Shown piece after piece: positions 10,044 to 18,079 of a stretch of DNA of 64,000 bases. The translations under genes and the position numbers were made by a program. This DNA is from Rhodothermaceae bacterium (GTDB lineage Bacteria; Bacteroidota; Rhodothermia; Rhodothermales; Bin80), in contig VXLY01000067.1 in NCBI GenBank assembly GCA_009841335.1, forward strand, positions 26,036 through 90,035. Direction: 5' to 3'. The notes under the pieces were generated by a model. That model worked only from the letters and a program-made list of their open reading frames with translations. It did no database searches and was not told the DNA's origin. Position 1 is the first letter of the stretch, and the number at the start of each line of letters is the position of its first letter.

Positions 10044-10071
10044 TTACAGGTTAAGGGAAGGTCAGTATCTT
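10044..10071 (+). promoter_or_regulatory. Possible promoter ahead of DUF4212/symporter pair
   Basis: TTACAG at 10044-10049 and TATCTT at 10066-10071 are separated by 16 bases, in the 91-base gap after mscS, 28 bases before the DUF4212 start. Seen by eye only; the dominant promoter consensus in this phylum may differ. Confidence 0.3.
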
Positions 10072-10099
10072 GGCACATCACTAGCGTTAGTCTAATCAC

Positions 10100-10348
10100 A
10101 TGACCTCCAAACGGTATTGGCGAACTAACCTGCGGTACGTAGGAATACTCCTTGGAATATGGTTTTTGGTATCATTTGGTGCCAGCGTGCTTCTGGTTGA
10201 TGTGCTGGATGGGATTCGCATGTTTGGCTTCAAACTGGGGTTCTGGTTTGCACAGCAGGGCGCGATATACGTTTTTGTTGTGATCATTTTTGTATACGTG
10301 GTCTTAATGAACCGGCTGGATAAAAAGTCAATTTCGGAAGGGACATGA
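10100..10348 (+). CDS. DUF4212 small subunit of a sodium:solute symporter
   Basis: The 82-residue protein has two membrane segments (YVGILLGIWFLVSFGASVLLV and GAIYVFVVIIFVYVVLMNRLD) and the family's RYWRTNLRYVGILLGIWF start and the MFGFKLGFWFAQQGAIYVFV centre. DUF4212 proteins are the small partner of VC_2705-type symporters, here encoded directly downstream with an ATGA stop/start overlap at 10345-10348, so both are made together. Substrate unknown; relatives are linked to acetate or other small carboxylates. Confidence 0.9.
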   Translation: MTSKRYWRTNLRYVGILLGIWFLVSFGASVLLVDVLDGIRMFGFKLGFWFAQQGAIYVFVVIIFVYVVLMNRLDKKSISEGT

Positions 10349-12024
10349 CGGTACAGGCATGGACCTTCATTATGGTGGGGCTCTCCTTTGCACTCTACAT
10401 CGGAGTTGCCATTTGGTCTCGTGCGGGATCGACGGGAGAGTTCTATGTGGCCGGTGGGCGTGTTCATCCCGTACTGAACGGAATGGCTACGGCGGCCGAC
10501 TGGATGAGCGCAGCTTCGTTTATCTCCATGGCGGGGTTGATAGCGTTCATGGGCAGGGATGGCAGCGTTTATCTCCTTGGGTGGACTGGGGGATATGTGC
10601 TTTTGGCTTTGCTACTGGCTCCGTACCTGCGCAAATTTGGAAAATTTACTGTGCCTGACTTCGTCGGGGATCGGTACTATTCCCAGACTGCCCGCTTCGT
10701 TGCGGTGCTGTGCGCCATTTTTGTGTCGTTCACCTATGTGGCAGGCCAGATGCGTGGTGTGGGTATCGTGTTTTCGCGCTTCCTTGAAATTGATATTGTG
10801 CTAGGCGTGCTTATAGGTATGGGTATCGTGTTTTTCTACGCTGTACTCGGAGGTATGCGAGGCATAACGTATACCCAGGTGGCTCAGTACTGCGTACTCA
10901 TTTTTGCGTACCTGGTGCCGGCAATTTTTATCTCGCTACTGATGACGGGAAATGTGATTCCCCAAGTAGGTTTTGGGAGTACGCTGGCGGACGGTTCTGG
11001 AACCTACCTATTAGAGAAACTTGATGGTCTTAGCAGGGATCTGGGTTTTGCTGCCTATACGAGCGGGCAGAAGAGCATGATTGATGTCTTTGCGATCACC
11101 GCGGCGCTAATGGTTGGGACGGCAGGTCTGCCCCATGTTATCGTCCGGTTTTACACCGTACCGCGCATGCGGGATGCGCGAACAAGTGCGGGCTGGGCGC
11201 TTGTTTTTATTGCACTTTTGTACACGAGCGCACCAGCGGTTGCAGCATTTGCCCGAACAAATCTATTAACGACCGTTACGGATCAACCCTATTCTGAGGT
11301 TCCAGACTGGTTCAAAAATTGGGAGCAGACCGGTCTAATCAAGTTTGAGGATAAAAATGGAGACGGCAGGATTCAGTATGTCGGGCCGTCGGCAGATAGA
11401 GAAAACGAACTCACCATTGATCCCGATATCATGGTTTTGGCCAATCCGGAGATTGCCAGACTTCCCGGCTGGGTAATCGGGTTGGTTGCGGCAGGTGGAC
11501 TTGCTGCAGCGCTTTCCACTGCGGCCGGACTGCTATTGGTTATTTCGACGGCGGTTGCCCGTGATCTCCTCAAAAAAGGCTTTATGCCGGAGATTTCTGA
11601 GAAGCGAGAGCTTTTGACTGCACGCATAACTGCGGGGGCTGCTGTAATCATCGCAGGCTATTTTGGTATTGATCCGCCAGGCTTTGTTGCCCAAGTCGTA
11701 GCTTTCGCTTTTGGCCTAGCTGCAGCGTCCTTCTTCCCAGCGATCATCTTGGGGATCTTTACACGGCGCATGAACAAGTTCGGCGCCGTAAGCGGCATGA
11801 TTGCCGGCATAGCTTTTACAGCGTGCTACATCGTCTTTTTCAAGTTTATAAGGCCTGACCTGAATGTTGCAGAGTACTGGCTTTTTGGTATTTCTCCTGA
11901 GGGCATCGGAGCGGTGGGGATGGTGCTCAATTTCGTTGTAGCCACCGTGGTCTCGAAATTTACTCCGCCTCCCCCCGCATCGATTGATGCTCTGATAGAC
12001 AGGATCCGGGCACCAGGTGACTGA
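10345..12024 (+). CDS. Sodium:solute symporter (VC_2705/ActP-like), large subunit
   Basis: Inner-membrane secondary transporter of the SSS family, 559 residues, about 13 membrane segments. Seen: SRAGSTGEFYVAGGRVHPVLNGMATAADWMSAASFISMAGLI, the typical ActP-like N-terminal region; GTAGLPHVIVRFYTVP; and GLAAALSTAAGLLLVISTAVARDLL, a conserved sodium-site helix. Between the two halves is a hydrophilic loop with a DKNGDGRIQ stretch that fits a calcium-binding EF-hand-like loop. It overlaps the DUF4212 gene by four bases. The 257 bases downstream to the next gene hold no clear gene or terminator. Confidence 0.9.
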   Translation: MTVQAWTFIMVGLSFALYIGVAIWSRAGSTGEFYVAGGRVHPVLNGMATAADWMSAASFISMAGLIAFMGRDGSVYLLGWTGGYVLLALLLAPYLRKFGKFTVPDFVGDRYYSQTARFVAVLCAIFVSFTYVAGQMRGVGIVFSRFLEIDIVLGVLIGMGIVFFYAVLGGMRGITYTQVAQYCVLIFAYLVPAIFISLLMTGNVIPQVGFGSTLADGSGTYLLEKLDGLSRDLGFAAYTSGQKSMIDVFAITAALMVGTAGLPHVIVRFYTVPRMRDARTSAGWALVFIALLYTSAPAVAAFARTNLLTTVTDQPYSEVPDWFKNWEQTGLIKFEDKNGDGRIQYVGPSADRENELTIDPDIMVLANPEIARLPGWVIGLVAAGGLAAALSTAAGLLLVISTAVARDLLKKGFMPEISEKRELLTARITAGAAVIIAGYFGIDPPGFVAQVVAFAFGLAAASFFPAIILGIFTRRMNKFGAVSGMIAGIAFTACYIVFFKFIRPDLNVAEYWLFGISPEGIGAVGMVLNFVVATVVSKFTPPPPASIDALIDRIRAPGD

Positions 12025-12281
12025 GGTTTTGTCGGGGGCATGGCAACCACGATCCAGGATGTGTTTTTGTGGGCGTATCGGGGCAGGAATCGGACGATGC
12101 AGCGGTAATTGAATAAGAGACCGCCTGTGTGTGCTTTCGGGATGGGGCGACCACCGACAGCGGTGTTCGTGTTCCCCAAGAGTCCGCTGAATAGACGTAC
12201 GCGCCGCCGCAGAGCTATCACTTACAGGCATAATTCGTCCACATTTCTTAGATTAGTATTTCACAACTGTGCTCCAGCGCC

Positions 12282-12749
12282 ATGAATTCCAGATTATTTT
12301 TGACAGTAGCCGCTATTATCCTTATTTATTCCGGATGCGTTCCAGCTGACCAGGGAGCCTCCGATGAAATGGCTCAGATGGGCTCAGATGATTGCCCGAA
12401 CCTTGCTGGTACCTGGGAATTGGTGGAAATCAGAGAGTCTGCGGGAGCGCTGAGCGGGGAGTTTGAGAGTGATCCCGAGTACCGGGAGGCACCGACGCTC
12501 AAGGTGCTTAACAGCACACACTGGATGTTTATTCGGCAGACCGCCGATGTATTTGTGCACGCGCAGGGGGGACGGTACACGCTTGATTCCCTGGGGCAGT
12601 ATACCGAGTATGTGGAGTACAGTGCGATTCCTCAAAATGTCGGCCAGGCATTTGAGTTCAGTTGTAGCCTCGAGGGCGATTCTCTGTGGCATCATTTGGG
12701 TGGCCAAGGTGACGCGCGTTACGATGAAGTTTGGCGCCGCGTACAATAG
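12282..12749 (+). CDS. Small lipoprotein with lipocalin-like domain
   Basis: 155 residues. A lipoprotein signal ends IYSGC (Cys19). After a short spacer, LAGTWELVEI followed by THWMFIRQ, GGRYTLDSLGQYTEYVEY and a final WHHLGGQG...DEVWRRV resembles the lipocalin-like domain of small Bacteroidota lipoproteins, in which GTWxL opens the barrel. No function can be assigned. It lies between two sodium symporters, 45 bases ahead of the second, so it may be cotranscribed with it. Confidence 0.7.
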   Translation: MNSRLFLTVAAIILIYSGCVPADQGASDEMAQMGSDDCPNLAGTWELVEIRESAGALSGEFESDPEYREAPTLKVLNSTHWMFIRQTADVFVHAQGGRYTLDSLGQYTEYVEYSAIPQNVGQAFEFSCSLEGDSLWHHLGGQGDARYDEVWRRVQ

Positions 12750-12794
12750 TTCAGGTAGTCCGGTATCCTTTGCTGATCACCAAATTATTATCGG

Positions 12795-14396
12795 ATGCAG
12801 TTTGCTCTGATTGACTACCTTGTGTTCGGTGCTTACTGTCTTCTGATTGTGACGCTGGGGCTATGGGTCTCGCGAGAGAAGAAGGGGCATGTCAAGAACG
12901 CTGAGGACTATTTTCTTGCAAGCAAGTCACTCCCTTGGTGGGCGATCGGTGCTTCGTTAATTGCGTCTAATATTTCGGCGGAGCAGTTCATTGGAATGTC
13001 GGGCTCTGGCTTCCGCCTGGGGTTGGCTATTGCAACCTATGAGTGGATGGCCGCGATCACGCTACTGCTGGTTGCGTGGTTGTTCATTCCCATCTATTTG
13101 AAGAAGGGCATCTACACGATGCCACAGTTTCTGGAGGTTCGCTATGACGCGCGCGTCCGGACTCTCCTTGCTGTGTTCTGGCTACTGGTGTATGTGTTCG
13201 TGAACCTCACCTCCGTTGTTTATCTCGGCGCACTTGCCCTCAGAGACATCATGGGCATCGCCCTTTGGCAAGGAGTTTTGGCGCTCGCGGTGTTTGCCAC
13301 GGTGTACAGCATCTACGGGGGACTCAAGGCGGTTGCCTGGACAGATGTGGTTCAGGTATGTTTTCTGATTGGTGGGGGACTCTTGACCACGGTCCTCGCG
13401 CTGAATGCCTATAGCGGGGGAGAAGGTGCTTTTTCTGGGCTCAGCAGATTGCTGAATGAAGTGCCTGATCGGTTCAACATGATACTTAACCAGGGGGAAC
13501 TGATCTATACGGATGACGATGGCATACGGCAGGATGCATGGGAGTTACTACCCGGAATTGGTGTATTGGTCGGCGGTATGTGGATAGCAAACCTGTTTTA
13601 CTGGGGGTGCAATCAGTATATCATCCAACGGACGCTGGCTGCACCGAGCTTGAAAGAAGCGCAGCGCGGCGTTGCTTTTGCAGGCTTTTTGAAGCTGCTT
13701 CTGCCTCTGATTGTGGTGGTTCCAGGGATCGTTGCGTATGCACTTGAGGCTCCGATCGGAGCCGCAGATGAAGCTTACCCCTGGCTTTTGAACGCGTATG
13801 TCGGTCCAGGGCTGAAAGGGCTCACGTTTGCAGCACTGATAGCGGCCATTGTCTCTTCTCTGGCTTCTATGATGAACAGTACGAGCACCATATTCACGAT
13901 GGACCTGTACCGTAACTACATCCGCCCGAATGCGAGTCAGCGAGACCTCGTGCGTACGGGGAGACTGGTTGCGCTGGTCAGTATGGCCATAGCGGCATTT
14001 CTGGCCCCCCAGTTGGCGTCACTGGACCAAGTATTCCAGTACATTCAGGAATACACAGGGTTCGTCAGCCCCGGCGTTCTGGCCATTTTCGTACTTGGCT
14101 TGTTCTGGAAAAAATCAACTGCCAACGCTGCACTGATTTCAGCTTTACTCAGTATTCCGCTGTCTGCGGCCATGAAATGGGCCATGCCAGGGATGCCGTT
14201 CCTTGACCGGATGGGTTGGGTATTTGTGATCTCCGTGGCATTGATTGTGGTCGTTTCTCTAATTGAGGGTAGAGGCAAGGATAGTCGCGGGGCAGTTGTT
14301 ATCAGCCGAAGTGTCATTCAGGCAGATCCGGTGTTTGCTATTCTGGCTTTTGGAATAATGGCGGTAACAGCTGCGCTGTACGTGGTTTTCTGGTAA
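12795..14396 (+). CDS. Sodium/sugar symporter (vSGLT-like, SSS family)
   Basis: Inner-membrane sodium-coupled transporter of 533 residues, close in layout to Vibrio SGLT. Seen: AEDYFLASKSLPWWAIGASLIASNISAEQFIGMSGSGF, YGGLKAVAWTDVVQ, the NLFYWGCNQYIIQRTLAA motif and LIAAIVSSLASMMNSTSTIFTMDLY, all characteristic of SGLT-type proteins, with about 14 membrane segments ending AVTAALYVVFW. The substrate is probably a sugar or polyol, but cannot be fixed. ATG start at 12795; the next gene is 204 bases away with a promoter-like sequence between. Confidence 0.92.
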   Translation: MQFALIDYLVFGAYCLLIVTLGLWVSREKKGHVKNAEDYFLASKSLPWWAIGASLIASNISAEQFIGMSGSGFRLGLAIATYEWMAAITLLLVAWLFIPIYLKKGIYTMPQFLEVRYDARVRTLLAVFWLLVYVFVNLTSVVYLGALALRDIMGIALWQGVLALAVFATVYSIYGGLKAVAWTDVVQVCFLIGGGLLTTVLALNAYSGGEGAFSGLSRLLNEVPDRFNMILNQGELIYTDDDGIRQDAWELLPGIGVLVGGMWIANLFYWGCNQYIIQRTLAAPSLKEAQRGVAFAGFLKLLLPLIVVVPGIVAYALEAPIGAADEAYPWLLNAYVGPGLKGLTFAALIAAIVSSLASMMNSTSTIFTMDLYRNYIRPNASQRDLVRTGRLVALVSMAIAAFLAPQLASLDQVFQYIQEYTGFVSPGVLAIFVLGLFWKKSTANAALISALLSIPLSAAMKWAMPGMPFLDRMGWVFVISVALIVVVSLIEGRGKDSRGAVVISRSVIQADPVFAILAFGIMAVTAALYVVFW

Positions 14397-14430
14397 TCCA
14401 GGGGCAGAGACGATAGTTTTTTGGATTTCT

Positions 14431-14459
14431 TTGAGTGATTTATTATTTATTGTTATATT
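14431..14459 (+). promoter_or_regulatory. Probable promoter of the surface-protein block
   Basis: TTGAGT at 14431-14436 and TATATT at 14454-14459 are separated by exactly 17 bases of A/T-rich sequence. Transcription would start near 14466, giving a leader of about 135 bases, which contains a GC hairpin (GGCGCCC with GGGACGCC, about 14546-14572). It precedes the TonB receptor and probably drives the long plus-strand block. Confidence 0.5.
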
Positions 14460-14600
14460 AGTATGTCGTGTTGGCTCCGGTTCGGCATCGGCTGGTCGCT
14501 TAATGCGCATGAAAGCGTTTCCAAGGCTTGTAAAGCCATATCTGGCGCCCTGTGTTTGTTGCGGGACGCCTTAAACATGAACTAAACTTAGGATTGAATT

Positions 14601-17600
14601 ATGAGACTAAAAGGGTTACTGGGTGTAGCTGTGATGCTGATCCTTACCGTGCCGGTCGTGTTTGCCCAACAGGGCAAGATTGATGGCGTGGTGACCGATG
14701 CTGCCACGGGAGAGACCATTCCCGGAGCAAGTGTTAGGATTGAGGGCACTACTCAGGGAACAGCAACGCAGGTAGACGGCTACTTCTTCATCAATAATGT
14801 GCGTCCAGGTACCTACACGCTGGTCGTTTCGTTTGTAGGATTTTTGGACCAGAGAGTAGAGGGTATTCGGGTTTCTACCGGACTGACAACTACCAGGAAC
14901 ATTCAAATCCGAGAAGAGGCGGTTGGGCTTGAAGAGATCGTGGTCACAAGTGAACGTCCCATTGTGCAGTTGGATGTGTCTGCCAATGTGGCCAGTCTCA
15001 ACCCCGAGGCTTTTCAAGATCTCCCGGTGGCCGGTGTCAGTGAGGTACTTGACCTCCAGGCCGGTATTGAGCCGGGGCTGCGCGTACGTGGTGGAGGTCT
15101 GAATGAAGTTGCTTTTGTGGTTGATGGCATGAATTTGCGGACCGGTCGCTCGCATCAACCATTCACGAACATCAGCTACACTTCACTGGAGGAAGTACAG
15201 GTCCAGACAGGAGGTTTCAACGCAGAGTACGGAAACGTACGGAGTGGTATCGTGAACGTTACTACCAAAGAGCCTTCCCGGACACGCTACACCTTTGACG
15301 CACTGTATCGGTATCAACCCGCCCAGCCAAAGTCTCTTGAAGGCTTGGGAGGTACGAATCTGGACAATTGCAATTACTCCGGTCCGGTAACGGGGGACTG
15401 TGATAGCTGGTTCGTTCGCCCGTTCCTTGACCCGGCAGTGGCTTGGGAAGGCACCGGTAATGGCGCATGGGATCCCTATACACAGAACCAGTACAATGCT
15501 TTTGAGGGCTGGAACGCACTCGCTGACCGGCTTCTGAATGACGAGGGTTTTGATGTTACTGCTCAGGATATGCAGGAATACTTCAAGCATACCCATCGCA
15601 AGGACAACGAGATCACCATGCCGGACTATGAGGCGGATGTTACCTTGGCTGGCCCACTGGTTCCCGGCCTTAGCAACAGACAGGGTGTTCCAGACGCATT
15701 CAGTAGCCTGCGCTTCTCTGTATCCTACAGAGGTACGCAGACTGCTTATATCTATCCTCAGAGCCGAGAAGCTTTCAAGAATCAGACATTCCAAGGCAAG
15801 TTGATCTCAAACGTTGCGCCAGGAATGAAGCTGAGTGTGCAGGGTATGAAGGGTGTAGAGCGCGGCATCAACCGTTCTCAGGGGAGCGCAGATCTCCGAA
15901 TGTACGGTGGGCAAATGCCGTCTTATCCATGGTGGGGTGCCGGAGCAGAGATCGTTGATGGTATCAACCGCCGTGGACGTGTGATTCTGTCTGATGGTGC
16001 GTTCCCGCTCGCCAATGTTGACCACACTCTACTCGGAGCCACATTCACGCACACGCTTAGTGCGAGCACCTTCTACGAAGTTCATCTGCAGAATATTGCG
16101 TCAAAGTACCGCAGTCATTTTCCGAATCTTCGTGATGGCTCATATACGGAAGACGGTGTCTTCTACCCGGTTCCTTACACCAATAACTTTGGTCGGCTAA
16201 CTCCCGCGGGCGAGGCAAACAGGGACCAGGTAACCTGCTTTGGTGGTGCTGGAGATCTCAATGGAGACGGCGTGACAACCCCGTATTGTGTTGGGGATGA
16301 ACCGTTTGGATTTTTGGGGCAGGGCGGTAACCTGCTCGGCGGTGCCGAGACCACCGGTGGTCACTGGGTGAAGACTCGAGACACTTCTGATGTGAGTGTA
16401 TTTACCGGTCGGTTTGACTTGACCAGTCAGGTAACCCGGGTGCTTCAGCTCAAAACGGGTGCAGAACTTATTATCAGCGATTACGATCTGAATTACAAGA
16501 GAGTAAACCTTGCATTGGTGGGGCCGGAAGCCGAGGCCGATTATCCACTCTCACGCCAACCCATCCAAGGTGCAGCCTATGCACAGGGTAAGCTGGAATT
16601 CCAGGGCATGATCGCCAACCTTGGTGTGCGCATAGACTTCTTTGATGCGAATACAGCCTGGTGGGTAGCGGAGAACCCGTATGATCAGGCTTTCCGGCAG
16701 CGAGTGGAAGGTTTGGATGAACTGCTGAGCAAAGAGGATCCGGCGGCACAGATATTCATAAGCCCCCGGTTGGGTATCTCCTTCCCGATCACGCAGGAAA
16801 GCAAGCTTTATTTCAACTACGGCCATTTCCGTCAAATGCTGAACCCATTTGATGTGTTTGGTATTCAGCAGTCGCGCAACAGTGGTATTGATGTAATGGG
16901 TAACCCAGACCATCCAATGCCCCAGACTGTGGCGTATGAGTTGGGATTTGACCAGAACCTCTTTGACCAGTACTTGCTGAGGGTCAGCGGTTTCTATCGT
17001 GATATCCGCAATCAGCCTCGTAATGTTACCTACAATAGCCTGGGTGGTGTCGTGAACTATGCGATCAAGCAGCCCTGGAATTATGAGGATGTACGTGGGG
17101 CAGAAATCACATTGACCAAGCTGCGCGGGGACTGGGTTCGGGGATTTGTCAACTACACCTTCCTGCAGACCAAAGGCGGCAACTTTGGCTACAGCCAATT
17201 CAACGAGAACACCTTCCAGCAGCGGAACTATTTACGGACCTCGACGGACTACCGTATTGGGGCTCCATTGGCTGAGCCGTTTGCCCGTGCAAACGTGCTC
17301 TTCTTGACGCCGACTAGTTTTGTGCCTTCTTTGTTAAATGGTTCATTGCTGGGAGATTGGCGCGTAAGCCTGCTAGGCGAATGGCGTGCAGGTCAGAAAT
17401 GGAGATGGGCAGGCGGTGGCGGTGCACCTCCCGAATTGCAGGAGAATGTACGCTGGCGGAGCTATGTTAATTTTGATCTTCGCTTCACGAAGCATGTCAA
17501 TACGCGATTCGGCGGTGCACAGATCTTCCTTGATGTGTCTAACCTCTTCAATCGCCGCCATCTGTACAGTGCCACCGGGTTCCATCCAGATGGTAGAGAT

Positions 17601-18002
17601 TTTGACCGCTACATGTGGTCGCTGCACCTGCCGGAAGACATCTTTGATCAGATGAATGCGGTCGACGAGAATTTGTCGTATGCCGACAAACAGGGACTTC
17701 CCTATGTATGGGTTCCCGGCGATGATCGGCCAGGTGTATTCCGTCATCCCGATGTAGCCTATCAGCCAATCGAAGCTTTTAAATCACTTGATGGCGTCAG
17801 TGAACCCAATACTGTAGCTTGGTACTGGGCAGCCGACACCGGCACGTATTCTCGCTGGAATGGATCCAGCTTTGTAGCTGTGCCGGACGGTGAGGTACAG
17901 CAGGTACTTGATGACAAAGCATACATTGATATGCCGAACCTGCGGTTCAACACATTCTTGAACAATCGTCGACTCACTTTGGGTATTCGTGTAACCTTAT
18001 AA
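14601..18002 (+). CDS. TonB-dependent outer-membrane receptor with CarboxypepD_reg-like domain
   Basis: 1,133 residues. Signal peptide MRLKGLLGVAVMLILTVPVVFAQ, then a carboxypeptidase-regulatory-like beta domain (residues 26-110: GVVTDAATGETIPGASVRIEGTTQGTATQVDGYFFINNVRPGTY), a plug domain (about 115-225: EEIVVTSERPIVQLD, RVRGGGLNEVAFVVDGM, EEVQVQTGGFNAEYGNVRSGIVNVTTK) and a long 22-strand barrel ending RRLTLGIRVTL. It imports a large substrate with TonB energy. No susD-like gene follows; instead a secreted protein and a PorV-like protein do. A terminator-like hairpin lies just after its stop. Confidence 0.93.
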   Translation: MRLKGLLGVAVMLILTVPVVFAQQGKIDGVVTDAATGETIPGASVRIEGTTQGTATQVDGYFFINNVRPGTYTLVVSFVGFLDQRVEGIRVSTGLTTTRNIQIREEAVGLEEIVVTSERPIVQLDVSANVASLNPEAFQDLPVAGVSEVLDLQAGIEPGLRVRGGGLNEVAFVVDGMNLRTGRSHQPFTNISYTSLEEVQVQTGGFNAEYGNVRSGIVNVTTKEPSRTRYTFDALYRYQPAQPKSLEGLGGTNLDNCNYSGPVTGDCDSWFVRPFLDPAVAWEGTGNGAWDPYTQNQYNAFEGWNALADRLLNDEGFDVTAQDMQEYFKHTHRKDNEITMPDYEADVTLAGPLVPGLSNRQGVPDAFSSLRFSVSYRGTQTAYIYPQSREAFKNQTFQGKLISNVAPGMKLSVQGMKGVERGINRSQGSADLRMYGGQMPSYPWWGAGAEIVDGINRRGRVILSDGAFPLANVDHTLLGATFTHTLSASTFYEVHLQNIASKYRSHFPNLRDGSYTEDGVFYPVPYTNNFGRLTPAGEANRDQVTCFGGAGDLNGDGVTTPYCVGDEPFGFLGQGGNLLGGAETTGGHWVKTRDTSDVSVFTGRFDLTSQVTRVLQLKTGAELIISDYDLNYKRVNLALVGPEAEADYPLSRQPIQGAAYAQGKLEFQGMIANLGVRIDFFDANTAWWVAENPYDQAFRQRVEGLDELLSKEDPAAQIFISPRLGISFPITQESKLYFNYGHFRQMLNPFDVFGIQQSRNSGIDVMGNPDHPMPQTVAYELGFDQNLFDQYLLRVSGFYRDIRNQPRNVTYNSLGGVVNYAIKQPWNYEDVRGAEITLTKLRGDWVRGFVNYTFLQTKGGNFGYSQFNENTFQQRNYLRTSTDYRIGAPLAEPFARANVLFLTPTSFVPSLLNGSLLGDWRVSLLGEWRAGQKWRWAGGGGAPPELQENVRWRSYVNFDLRFTKHVNTRFGGAQIFLDVSNLFNRRHLYSATGFHPDGRDFDRYMWSLHLPEDIFDQMNAVDENLSYADKQGLPYVWVPGDDRPGVFRHPDVAYQPIEAFKSLDGVSEPNTVAWYWAADTGTYSRWNGSSFVAVPDGEVQQVLDDKAYIDMPNLRFNTFLNNRRLTLGIRVTL

Positions 18003-18014
18003 AAGCTTGAAGCA

Positions 18015-18046
18015 GGGCGCCTGCCTCGGAATCAGGACAGGCGCCC
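18015..18046 (+). terminator. Hairpin after TonB receptor, terminator-like
   Basis: GGGCGCCTG at 18015-18023 pairs with CAGGCGCCC at 18038-18046 over nine perfect pairs, and three further pairs form after a one-base bulge. A T-rich run (GGTTTTCATTTTT) follows within about five bases. It lies 34 bases before the next gene, so partial termination or mRNA-end protection would set the ratio of receptor to downstream proteins. Confidence 0.7.
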
Positions 18047-18079
18047 GCTGATGGTTTTCATTTTTAATCTAGCAAGCTC

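Noticed and set aside
12025..12281. Minus-strand frames of 131 and 171 codons reaching into the gap after the symporter
   Set aside because: They overlap the symporter end antisense and show no protein-like pattern.
15183..15794. 203-codon minus-strand frame opposite the TonB receptor
   Set aside because: Antisense shadow without recognisable features.
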